Source of the DNA: Arabidopsis thaliana
Taxonomy: Eukaryota; Streptophyta; Magnoliopsida; Brassicales; Brassicaceae
Length of the DNA: 64,000 nucleotides
Assembly (NCBI RefSeq): GCF_000001735.4
Contig: NC_003071.7
Span: 2,243,001 to 2,307,000 of the forward strand
Direction: 5' to 3'
A program made the position numbers and the translations under genes. How positions within the stretch are numbered: the stretch's first letter is position 1; every line of letters starts with the position of its first letter. This document shows positions 37,054 to 47,745 of the stretch, one piece after another. The notes beneath the pieces are model-generated. The model was not told the DNA's origin. It was given only the letters and a program-made list of their open reading frames with translations, and ran no database searches.

Positions 37054-39345
37054 TACTGGATACTTCCATGCCATCACTAGGGGCAGAACAATTCTAAACA
37101 AGTGCTTAGTGATTGAGGATATGGAAGGTGTACCTGCTTATCAAGAGGAGAGCATTCTAAAGGTTATATCAAACTATTTTCAGAACCTTTTTACATCCCA
37201 AGACGGAGAGAGAAGCGACACAGTAAAAAAAGCTATCAAACCTTACATTTCATCGGAAACCAACTTAGCTCTTATTGTGATGCCATTGAAGAAGGAGATA
37301 AGAAAAGTTGTTTTCTCCATTCATGCTGACAAGGCACAAGGGCCCGATTGTTTCTCAGCTAGTTTCTTCCAAACGAATTGGGAAACAGTTGGTCCTAATA
37401 TTGTCCTAGAAATAAAGTCTTTCTTCTCTTCTACTAACCTACAAAGGACCATCAATAAAACCCACATCATGCTTCTACCAAAGATCCATAGTCCACTAAA
37501 GATGGTTGACTACAGACCAATTGCTTTATGTACGGTTTTCTAAAAAATCATCTCCAAATTGCTTTCCTAACGACTCCAGCCAGTCGTTCAAGAGATAACT
37601 TCAAAAAATCAATCAGCATTTGTACCAAAAAGAGTAATAACTGATAATGTGCTGATCACACACAATACTCTACACTACTTAAAGACTTTTGGAGCTAAGA
37701 AAAGATGCTTTATGGCGGTTAAAACTGATATGAGTAAAGCCTATGTTTGTATTGAGTGGGATTTCATCTAATTAGTAATGGAGGAAATGGGTTTTCATCA
37801 TAAGTGGATACAATGGATTATGCAATGTATATCTACAATTTCATATTTCTTTCTCCTAAATGGCTCTGCTCAAGGTGCTATAATACCCTAGAGAGGAATA
37901 AGACAAGGGGATCCCCTTTCCCCTTACTTTTTCATTTTATGCAGTGAAGTTTTGTCTGGTTTGTGTAGAAAAGCACATAATGATGGGTTGTTACTTGGGA
38001 TCCGAGTTGGAAAAGGCAGTTCTAGAGCCAACCATATGATGTTGGTAGATGATACTATGTTTTTCTGTTGATCAGACCCCAAATCCTGCTCAATCATAAC
38101 GAATATCCTTCATCAATACGAGACAACTTCTGGCTAAATGATAAATAAAGCCAAATCAGCGCTATTTTCTCTGCCAAAACCACAGAGATTTCTAAGGCCA
38201 AAGCTCAGCAAATATTGGGGATTCAAAAATTGAAGGGATTAGGAAAATACTTGGGCCTACCTAAAATGTTTGGAAGAAAAAAGAAGTACCTTTTCAATCA
38301 GATCATAGACCGCATAAGACAACGATCCCTAAGGCGAATCTTGACTGCAGCTAGAAAGACCATTTTGTTAAAATCGGTGCTATCTACAATGCCATCTTAT
38401 ACAATGTTTTTTTTAAGCTCATGTCTCACTCTGTAAAAGGATACAATCATCTTTCACTCGCTTCTGATGGGACTCCTCTACAGAAAAGAAAAAGATGTAT
38501 TGGATTGCATTGTCAAAGATAACAAGATCAAAGAGAGATGGAGGACTTAGTTTAAGATGTCAATAAATTTAATGATGCCTTACTTGGAAAACTGAGGTGG
38601 CAGATCATTACAAAACCATCATGCCTCTGAACCTGAAACAGGGTATTGAAGCCACAAATCGTTTGGTTTTCCCTTCCACCTATAGAAATCAGTCTTAGTA
38701 TGTTATCCTCGTGGATCTTGTGGATGCTCTAGTCATGTCGAAATAAGAAACTTTTTGAGCAAAAACACCAATTAAGCACATCTCTAATCTCTCAAGCCAT
38801 TATTTAAGCGAAAGAATGAAGCGAAGGATAGATTAAAGGTAAATCTACCCAGAAAATTCCCAATACCCTTTCATCCCCAAAGATCAGATTGGGCATAGTA
38901 CGTTGCTTTACAGATGCAGCCTGCCGTGAAGACTCGCAACACATGATTAGGATGGATCTTCAATGATATGATATCATGTGCAGAGACCTCGTTCTGATAT
39001 ACTGAAAGAAATATAATTTCGCCTTTAATTGCAGAAGCAATCGCTATTCTTCTCGCTCTACATTAGGCATCAGATCTTGGAATAAAAAACTTCTCGTAGC
39101 TTCAGATTCGCAACAGCTTCTCAAAGCTCTCAATTTGGAGCCCCGACCTAGGGACCTCTATGGAATTCTACACGACATCTCATATGTTTCACTATATTTC
39201 GAAGACATTAGTTTCTCATTTGTTAAGAGAGAACTCAACCGTAAAGCATATACTTCAGCAAAGGTCGCTATACATTCAATTTCCCTTGTACTTGCTTGCA
39301 TTTAATGAAAATCAAGGTTTTAGACAATTTTTTATTTTATTTTAA
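37054..39345 (+). pseudogene. L1-type LINE, reverse transcriptase and RNase H part (right half)
   Basis: Continues the LINE of 30541-31201. Reverse transcriptase motifs in order: ADKAQGPDCFSASFFQ, then HIMLLPKIHSP and VDYRPIALC (to 37540), NQSAFVPKRVITDNVL, VKTDMSKAY, RGIRQGDPLSPYFFILC, and a changed catalytic box LVDDTMFF (near 38040; usually FADD). There follows a zinc-finger/linker part (KKKMYWIA, GGLSL near 38490-38550) and an RNase H domain (SDSQQLLKALN near 39105, ELNRKAYTSAKVA near 39220-39270). Many stops and frameshifts make it dead. The 3' boundary is about 39345; no poly(A) tail found. Confidence 0.82.
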
Positions 39346-39364
39346 ACTATGATATTAAGCCTAT

Positions 39365-39830
39365 CATGATTGGATGATTTATGGATCGGCGTATAATACA
39401 ACCTAGATTTTGTTTTCTTTCGCCAAAAGGAAAGGTTAAAAAAATCAGTTCCATTGTGGAGCTGTATGCAATGCACAAAAAATCAGTACAGTTATTCAAA
39501 TTTATCTGTTTTTTTTAATTATCCTGTCTCATTCTGCGAAATAGAAAAACGTTTTCTATTATATCATCAGGGTAATGATCCATCAACCCGCTAATTTGTT
39601 TTATGAGGCACAAACAGGAGAATTTATCTTGGAAGTGGAAGAATTACTAAAACTTCGCGAAACCATCACAAGGATTTATGTACGAAGAACGGGCAAATCT
39701 ATATGGGTTATATCCGAAGACATTGAACGGGATGTTTTTATGTCAACAACAGAGCCCAAGCTCATGGAATTGTTAATCTTGTAATGGTTCAATAAATAAT
39801 ATGAGCGATTTCATGCAAATCTATTTAGAA
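39365..39830 (+). pseudogene. Chloroplast clpP fragment in the nuclear genome (NUPT)
   Basis: 39575-39783 encodes the C-terminal part of plastid ClpP, the proteolytic subunit of the chloroplast Clp protease: [45 protein letters not shown] one-base loss near 39754 shifts the last codons. The upstream 150-200 bases look like the 3' end of the clpP group II intron, with the exon starting at the gggtaatgatcc junction. Presence of the intron means it entered as DNA, not as spliced RNA. It has several base changes from the plastid sequence as I remember it. Outer edges are approximate. Not a working gene. Confidence 0.82.
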
Positions 39831-40132
39831 TTTTATAATTTTAAAAATTTGTTTGGATTTTTTTCATAACTAACTGTTTTATATTATAAGACATTTTGGT
39901 CATTAATGGAATATTTACATCTTTAATAAACTGACAATTACAATAATATTTTTTATCACTGTTTGAAATAAAGATGTGTTATTGATATTTTCTATTTCTC
40001 TTTTCCTCTACATAATTTAAATTACAAGGCATATAAACTAGCACAAAATTCTAGACTTTATGTGTATGATATAATAATTTATGTACACTTTATATCTTTA
40101 CTTTGGTTTTTAGACCGATCTAATTTAATAGA

Positions 40133-40239
40133 TAGTATTTCCTCCGTTTTAAATTAACTATAATTTTGGAACCTAAATTGTATTTTTCAAGTGTGTCAAA
40201 ATCTTAAACTGCACTTATTTATAAATAGAAGGAGTAGTT
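40133..40239. mobile_element. Stowaway-like (Tc1/mariner) MITE, about 107 bp
   Basis: Left end TAGTATTTCCTCCGTTTTA and inverted right end TAACTACTCCTTCTATTTA share the CTCCnTCnnTTT pattern of Stowaway terminal repeats, with TA at both borders as the expected duplication. No coding content. Confidence 0.65.
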
Positions 40240-40626
40240 AATACAAAAATATTGATAGTTTAAATAAGTCTAATAGAGAAGAAAAATATATATAAATTAT
40301 TTACTACAAAGAATAATAGCAGTAAAAGAAGTCAACCACTGAATATTACAGATCCACATTGGTATTAAAGAGGGGGTGGGGGTGCAGAGAGGTAGCTTAT
40401 TTAGCAAAGAAAAGTGCTAGTTTTTAACCGTACATTAATATTTGGTTAAATAAGAGTTTTCTCTCACTTTGGTTAAATAACGGTGGGTATTACGGAAACA
40501 AAAGGAGTAATATAGATCAATAATTTCTTAAGACCATAAAAATGCTAGTTTTTTTTCTCTCTGTAAAATGATTTTTTAAAATTTCTAATATTTTTGATTA
40601 ATAAGATAATTTTCTATTTAGATGAT

Positions 40627-40632
40627 GATATA

Positions 40633-40669
<37 letters not shown>
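40627..40669. repeat. (TA)n microsatellite
   Basis: Long TA/TATG run in noncoding DNA. Confidence 0.85.
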
Positions 40670-40670
<1 letters not shown>

Positions 40671-41252
40671 TAATCTTCACATTAAACAAATTATCTTGAA
40701 GGATCATGTAATAATTCACTTATCACTTATTAATTTAAGCGAATAAGCCTTAAGATTTATATTTTTCAGAATCTTCTTTTTTTGTTGCGAAAAGCTTTTT
40801 TTTTTTTTTTCAGAATCTTCGAACCCACAAATACATAAAATTAAAAGTATATCCGGAAACTAGTTGTGCACATGTATACACAATTAACTTAATATATCTC
40901 ATATTCATGAAAAAGTACATCTTTCTCAGTGGAATCTTGACTCTATAAAATAAGAAGACATGGATAGAGAGATTGGAATACAGACGGAAGACTGTCAATG
41001 ATTGTGATCTTAGTGTTACACTTTGATCCCATATATGCTCCAACCATCACTACTCCGTGTCCCACGCAATAGATTACAAATATAACAATCCACTCACTTA
41101 TCTTTCTATGCACATAAACATAAAAATTAGTTGGTTCGTATTGAATAAAAATGAGAATTTGATTACAAAAGAAAAAAAAAAGACTAAATAATCAAAGTGT
41201 AAAGATGATGGGTGACTTTCTGGGAAATTCTCGTGTTGCATTCCTTTTTTTT

Positions 41253-41595
41253 TTGGAAGTTCTTTTGACTCAATGGTTGACAAAAGGTTCACTAATGCTT
41301 CTATACCAAAAGGTCTGGGATTCAAGTCCTAACTACTGCGATTTATTAGCAAATTTGCAGATCAATGGAGACAAGTGTCCACGAAATCTACAACGAAGTA
41401 CAATTATAGCCGTTCGCCAAGATTCTACGCAAAAAAAATATTGAAAATGTCCATCAAGCGTATAGAGAAGGAGAAGAATGTATCGTCTGTCGTGGATCTA
41501 ATAAAGGTCGGAAAGAATTATCCGTGGTAGAATCGTTTATGTAACATTTTTCATAATTTGTAATAAATAATAAATCTAGACGGGTAAAAAAAAAA
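41253..41595 (+). mobile_element. tRNA-derived SINE, second copy of the 17688-18033 family
   Basis: Plus-strand element with A box TGACTCAATGG (about 41266) and B box GGATTCAAGTCC (about 41319). The body is homologous over its length to the reverse complement of 17688-18033, and it ends in ten A's (41586-41595). No clean target duplication found, in part because T and A runs lie at both ends. Confidence 0.8.
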
Positions 41596-42394
41596 GTCAA
41601 AATATAGAGAATATTTTTTTTAATGTATATTTTCCATGGACATGATATTAAAACACTTGTTTAAAAGCATAAAGCTTTCGGTAAAAAGAGTGTGAAATTT
41701 ACCGAATATATATATATATATATATATATATTATGGTATATATTTTCTCATACTTTTTATTTGATTTTCAAACTTCAGCTTGCTAACGTGAATAAAAGAA
41801 TCTTATATATTTCCGTGGAATATGTTTTATATAAACAACTTATATATATATATATATATATTTTCAAAATATCACACAGTTACAAACGAACATATAATCT
41901 TTGATTTTGTAGAGGCAAATGAGTTTCACTATTACCAAAATTCTGTAGATCTTGTAAATAAAACAAGATCTTTATTAAAATATATATATATATATATATC
42001 ATCGCAATATATATTTGTAAAATATTTTAATTTTATTAATATAAATAATATTTATAATTACGTAATCAACTATAGGTCTATAGCTAATAGCCGTTTAACA
42101 TTTTTCTCGTCATCTAGAACACATATTGCAGAACTTTGGATATGAGGCCGGATAGAGAATATGGTATCATCTAGTTCAAACCCATTATATTAAAAGGCCT
42201 GCCAACTACTTTGTTATTTATAGGCATAACCCATATAAGTTATGGAAATTATATACTAAGAAACTTTTAATAAGAACGAAACTTGGGTTTACTCTTAGGG
42301 TGAATCCTTTTTATTCACCTTATTTTGTATTGATCAATAAAAATATGCCATATCAAATCCTACTTAATTACATAATAAATTAAAACTATAATTA
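41596..42394. other. AT-rich intergenic stretch with TA microsatellites
   Basis: TA runs at about 41705-41731, 41841-41862 and 41979-41999. Frames crossing them are artefacts of the repeat. Confidence 0.6.
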
Positions 42395-42690
42395 TAAATT
42401 CAAACCGATATATAATCTTGTTTAATTACAAAATCTAAACTTTAATTTTCCTTTGTAAACCCAAACCGCCATTTAAACTCATTTAATCGTAAAAAAATCT
42501 AAACCCTAATCGTATTTTGTAAACCCAAACCGACATTTAACCTCGTTTAATTATAAAATCTAAATCTGTTTATAAACCTAAACCAATATTTAATCTGTTT
42601 AATTATAAAATCTAACCCCTAATCGTACTTTCTAAACCCAAACTGATATTTAACCTCGTTTTCTAATAAACCCAAACCGATATACAATTT
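42395..42690. repeat. Diverged tandem array, unit about 60-65 bases, roughly five copies
   Basis: Repeated unit containing taaacccaaaccgatattta, then cctcgtttaattataaaa and tctaaaccctaatcg, each copy with several changes. Copies begin near 42400, 42463, 42519, 42575 and 42630. Possibly the inside of a DNA transposon; family not recognised. Confidence 0.78.
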
Positions 42691-43922
42691 TGTTTTAGTG
42701 GCAAATTAGATTTTATAATTAAATTAAATTATTTTTATTATTATTAGGTGTCAGATTTTAATTGGTTAAAATAAATGATGACCCTATCATGTTTTCTTAC
42801 ACATTTTCATTTCTAAGCTATTTAAAACACAGTAAGTTAAAATAACTTGGAAATAATATTTGATATATAAATAAATTAAAATAATACTTATAAATTTTAA
42901 TGACATATTCAAAACTTATATATATTTAAAGACTAATATATTTTATTATAGTATTGACTCCTAATACAAGAAATACCAGTTTAGTATTCTTAATTTTTAC
43001 AAATAATGTTTATAAACAGATATTGTACAGTCAATAATCTTACATTAGCCGTATTACTAAGACTTGTCATAAAATGATAGTAATTTTAAATTATAGCAAA
43101 TGGGGATAGTGGGAGATTAGTAGGTAAATTGGCAGAAAGTTAAGAGACTTTATACAATCGTTAGCTTATCTGTCAATTGACTCTTACAACAATGAAGATC
43201 GATTTGGTCTCAGATATTTGTCTGTCCATTTATAAATATACACATGCACGCCTATTCTAGATATAAAACTATTATAAGTAACTAAATGCGCAAGCTGTAT
43301 CCAAATGATTCTAATTAAGTGACTATATAATAATATACAACTAGATGCAATTCCCAAAAGTCTTAAATTAACCCTAATCATCTATGATAGTATATATATA
43401 CGTAATCAACACTCCTAGCAAATTAGTATATGCATGCTAAATTGTGAAAACTAAAGTGATTGGAAAGTGTCGATATAAATTAATGTGATTATCTTATCTT
43501 TTTGTCGTGAAACTGCAATATCCATGCCACTTTGTTTGATCCTTGATGTTTTAGGGTTTTCACGTTGATCAGTCGCGATCATAAATATTTCAAATATAAT
43601 GCAAACTTGTAGAATAATTAATATCCACCAAAGAAATGTCCATATATTTTAGACGTGATTTACATATACTTTATGAGACTGATCCACTATGTTGTGAGAA
43701 GACAAAACTTTGAATTGAATCATATATCCACATTTAATTTCATTTTATTATAACGTACTTATATGTCCACATTTATATATAAATTATGAAAATGAAAGAG
43801 GCTATTTATATATGCAATTGATGTTGTTATCAAGCACATCATATAGTCTTACTAGCCTAAAAGAAATTTATTCAAATTATTAAAAACGCATATATAATTG
43901 GTCCATTATCATACATTTTATT
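42691..43922. other. AT-rich intergenic stretch
   Basis: No gene, RNA or element end recognised apart from a duplicated word at 43883-43913, also found at 44134-44165. Confidence 0.5.
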
Positions 43923-43940
43923 AAAAATGTATATATAATT

Positions 43941-44133
43941 TTTTTTTGATAATTAGGAGGGTCGGGATCGAGGCCCTTAATCTCCCAGAGTCCGGGAAAG
44001 ACCAAGTGAAAGCCCCTGACCAAATGAAAATAACTAGCAATTTTGCGGTTGAAAGAAATCGATTTCTGACCTGAACCAATAAGGTAATTCCTCCTCAAGT
44101 AGAAACCACTAGACTAACACTACTTGATTTTGA
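43941..44133 (-). mobile_element. tRNA-derived SINE, different family, with 18-bp near-perfect duplication
   Basis: Minus strand: A box TAGTCTAGTGG and, 39 bases further, B box GGTTCAGGTC, then a body of about 150 bases ending in a poly(A) run (T's at 43939-43947). Flanks aaaaatgtatatataatt (43923-43940) and aaaaacgcatatataatt (44134-44151) differ at two positions. The sequence is unrelated by eye to the other SINE family here. Confidence 0.75.
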
Positions 44134-44151
44134 AAAAACGCATATATAATT

Positions 44152-44513
44152 GGTCCATTATCATAAATCATAAAAGAAAATAATATCAAAAACTTATTAA
44201 TTAGCATTTTCCATTTAGGATGCGAAGGACAAAAGCTAACGGTGAATAACGCGTCTTTCGTTAGACGACGAAATGTTCATAAACAAAAGAATATCATATT
44301 GGACCGCTCTTCTTGTTCTTGCTTTTGATTTGATCAAACAAAACAAAACAAAACAAAACAAAAAGACTTACAAAAAAACAAAGTAAGCTCAATTTTTCAC
44401 AAAAAAAAATATAATTATATATTCTTACATTACGAAAAGACAAACGTATGAATTATTTACATTAGATTAAAGGAAAAAAAATGAATTTTAAGAGTTGGTG
44501 TGACTAGAAAAAC
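44152..44513. other. 3' flank of the RIPK gene
   Basis: AT-rich, includes a short (CAAAA)n repeat at about 44337-44361. No gene. Confidence 0.6.
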
Positions 44514-46270
44514 TTAGTACCGTTCCCCACCTGCCTCACTTCTCAACGGCGAATTCACTCCATTTCTCAACGTTCTCCGGTGATTTTCCGTTGAATTCCT
44601 CGGCGACTTGGCCGTGGGAGATGGAGACTTGGTTGTCGGAGATGGAGACGACCGGGGATGATTACTTTGTTGTTGTTGATGATGATGATGATGACTACTC
44701 TTACGTGGCTTATTACCAACACGACCATCATCTTCTTTATTGTCCGGAGTGTTTGGCACCGTGTAAGTGAAAGTCCCCATAGGAATATCATTATAGTCTT
44801 TAAGATCATTGAGTATAGAGACGACGGCACTCATACATGGCCGGTTCTTGGGTCGATGGCTTAAGCATTGGTAAGCCAATGTTGCTGCTTTTCTTGCTCC
44901 TGTCTCTGAGTACTGACCTTCAAGTCTCGGGTCCATGATTCGAGATAGTTTACGTGGGTCATTGAGCATTGGACGAGCCCAGTCCACAAGGTTTTGTTCC
45001 CTCGATGATCTCTTTTTGTCTACTGATCTCCGTCCGGTCAAAAGCTCTAGCAACACAACTCCAAAGCTGTATACGTCACTTCTTGCTGTTAAATGACCGG
45101 TCATGATGTATTCAGGAGCTGCGTAGCCTTGTGTGCCCATCACTCGAGTTGACACATGAGTGTCGTCTCCTTCTGGTCCGTCTTTGGCTAACCCGAAGTC
45201 AGAGAGTTTCGCCGTGTAATCCTGAAAACAAGATTTGGTATAGGAGCTTCTTTAGAACTTTAGGAATTATAAATTGGAAAATAAGGGCTGATTGGTAACG
45301 ACTGTTAATTTCGGTTGTAAACGCTTTTGCTGTAAGAAATTTGACTGTAAAAACTTTGACTGTAGAGACTTTAAGAGTAAAAATCGGGTTGGATTTTTTG
45401 TTACTTACGGAATCTAACAAGATATTGGAGGCTTTGAAATCCCGATAGATAACAGGATTTTCAGCTTCGTGTAGAAATTGAAGTCCTGTTGCAGCTCCAT
45501 GAGCGATCTTCATTCTTGTTGACCATGGAAGCGAGGCAGAGTATCCTGAAAGATTAATCCAAAGTCGCTTAGAAACACTTGTCATAAGATTAGTTCCAAA
45601 AATATATTTATCTGAATAAGAAAACATAGAGAAAGAGAATGAGCCTTACTTCTGAAAAGTTGATTCTCTAAGCTTCCACGAGGCATGAACTCATAAACAA
45701 GAGTTCTATGTTCTTCCTCACAACAATAACCAATCAATTTCACCAAATTTTTGTGCTTCAATTGTCCCAAAAACATAACTTCCGTCTGAAAAGAAGATTA
45801 AATCCAATATAAGAAAAAAGACCAATTAAAAAAAAAGGAATATTTTTAGAAAAGATACTAACCAGCCATTCACGGTGACCTTGAAGACCTTCAAGATCAA
45901 GCAATTTAACAGCAACAGGCTGAGCTTTAAGACCAGGACGTAGCTTATCATCAATGAAACCCTTATGAACAGGACCAAACCCACCTTCACCTAGAAAATT
46001 GGTCGATGAAAAGCTTTGTGTAATGACTTTAAGCTCCGCTAGGGTAAACACATGAAGATCTGATCCGGCCAAAGAAATCGATAGATCTTCTGACAAAGTG
46101 TTGGAACTTGGATTGCTCATATCAAGTATCGATAGTCTTTGAAAAGAGCTCTGTTTCTTGATGACGTCATTTTTTCTTTTAGGTTTCTTTGAAGATGCCA
46201 TTAGGGTTTCTGGATCTCCTAAACATCCAACGATTAGTGATCTCCATGAAACTTTCTTCTTCACCGCCAT
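44514..46270 (-). CDS. RIPK: Receptor-like cytoplasmic kinase RIPK (RPM1-induced protein kinase)
   Basis: Ser/Thr kinase of RLCK subfamily VII. In Arabidopsis RIPK phosphorylates RIN4 at the plasma membrane and so links bacterial effectors to the resistance protein RPM1. Four exons (46270-45863, 45785-45650, 45545-45409, 45221-44514) with GT-AG borders and matching phases give 462 residues. Motifs: Gly loop GEGGFG at 94-99, ATP-binding Lys122 (VAVKLL), catalytic loop YRDFKASN with Asp217, DFG at 235-237, activation residues Ser251/Thr252 in [17 protein letters not shown]. The C-terminal tail has a His/Gln run and Ser/Pro-rich repeats. No Gly2, so no N-myristoylation site. No defect seen. The positions match remembered RIPK residues. 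Confidence 0.95.
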
Positions 46271-46354
46271 TGTTGTTGATTTTGTGTTTCTTTTCTTCTT
46301 CTTGTTTGGTTTGCAATGAGAGATGGAATGGTTTTTAAAGAAAATGAGAAGAAG

Positions 46355-46368
46355 ACTTTATAATATAA
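46355..46368 (-). promoter_or_regulatory. Candidate TATA box of RIPK
   Basis: TATATTATAAAG on the minus strand, about 90 bases upstream of the ATG at 46270. Confidence 0.4.
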
Positions 46369-47100
46369 AGTTTTATGTTATAAATATAATAACTCGGTTT
46401 TTAATGGTCACGAGGAGAGATAGAAGAAGAAGAAGACTTTATAGATTACTAATTTCAATTCAAATTCACCTACTACTACTACTATTGCTACTCCTTTAAC
46501 ACAAAGAAAAACTCATTCTATTGGGGTGGCTTTATATTGACATTGAAATAAATCACCCTAATTTTATAACACATGCTTATTTTATTCTTTGTTGATAGTA
46601 GTTTCTAAGAAAATTATTAACGAGTTGATTTTTTAGTCAGTGGTGGGGTGCTTCCAAAATTGTAGACGATGACAGCTTTTGCCCTCTTTCTCTAACGTGT
46701 TATCTTTTTACGTCAATGGACCATAAACATGTGATTCTGATGCAATGACGCCAAAAAGAAGTTTCTGATAAAATAATAATTTTGTTTAGTATTTTCTTCG
46801 AATTTGAGAGTTTGAGTATGAATTTAAAAGAAACAATAATAAAGCTATTTTGTATGTGTGCTTCTATTTTGTTTTCATCATTTTTAGTAGTTACAAGCTG
46901 GATAGGGTGGTGGTTTGTACCAGTCAAAATTGACTACTAGTTTTGGTAATAATCACACGATTTCAGTAAAAAAATAATAACATATTTTCATTTACGAAAT
47001 TAAATATACAGCTTAAATTCTGTTAACTATTTGATGGAATCAAATTAAATAACCATCACATATTAATTCCCATGGAATATCCTTTAAGTTTTAAGCTTTA
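46369..47100. other. RIPK upstream region
   Basis: No other gene seen. Contains GAA and CTA short repeats near 46430-46490. Confidence 0.5.
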
Positions 47101-47135
47101 CTAGGTGAGTGTCCGCGCTACCCGCCGGATTTTGT
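47101..47135 (-). mobile_element. Helitron 3' terminus (minus strand)
   Basis: Minus strand reads a GC-rich hairpin (GGCGGGTAGCGCGGAC), a short spacer, then CTAG and T at 47101/47100. Hairpin plus CTAG at an A/T target is a Helitron end. The element body would lie to the right; its 5' end is not found. Confidence 0.6.
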
Positions 47136-47360
47136 TATTTTTTTTTTTTTTTTAATATATTTAAAAATTATTATTCTTTTCTACAAATATTATTTTATAG
47201 GAGAGTTTGTATTATGAAGGATGAAAACTATATATTTCTTATTAAGCACTGTATATTGTTTGTTAATTTTTACTCATAGGTAAAAGTTTTGAGTGTGTTG
47301 ATGAAACCGCATAATCCCGTGCTTTCATATATATGATTTAAAAGATGTATTCGTTAAATA

Positions 47361-47745
47361 TACAGCATACATAAAACCTCTATAAATTAATACTCGATAA
47401 ACTAATAATTGTATAAATTTTTTAATATATTATAAATGAAAATTTTGGTGAAATACGACTCTGCTATATATTTTTAGTTTACATTATTTCTAAAGTTCAT
47501 TTTTAATATTTTTACTATATTCAAAATCTTTTTTGTTGTTTTCTATACATAATATTTTTTTATTAGTTGTAATTAGTTCTAAAAAAATAATAATTATACA
47601 TAAGTATTTTTTTAAAACATAAAGTATTTAAAATTACAAAATTAGCCTAAAATATCTATAATTAATTTATTGATAAATTAATACATCGATAAATTAATAA
47701 AATTTCACGGTTCCAATATTATTAGTTTATCGAGGGTTTACTGTA
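47361..47745. mobile_element. Emigrant-like Tc1/mariner MITE, about 385 bp
   Basis: Left end TACAG, then ATAAAACCTCTATAAATTAA; inverted right end TACAGTAAACCCTCGATAAAC, with TA at the borders. These match the Arabidopsis Emigrant terminal repeat (CAGTAAAACCTCTATAAATT) as I remember it. Additional internal copies of gataaattaata extend the inverted repeat. AT-rich, noncoding. Confidence 0.75.

Larger units (their letters stand above)
39831..41252. other. Intergenic stretch with a small MITE and TA repeats
   Basis: No gene supported. Contains the Stowaway-like element below, a TA microsatellite at about 40627-40669 and a T tract near 40797-40811. Confidence 0.55.

Noticed and set aside
39575..39784. 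clpP frame as a working nuclear gene
   Set aside because: It has only the last exon, no transit peptide or start context, no catalytic Ser or His, and a frameshifted end.
41692..42145. Frames with Tyr-Ile repeats
   Set aside because: They are translations of TA microsatellites.
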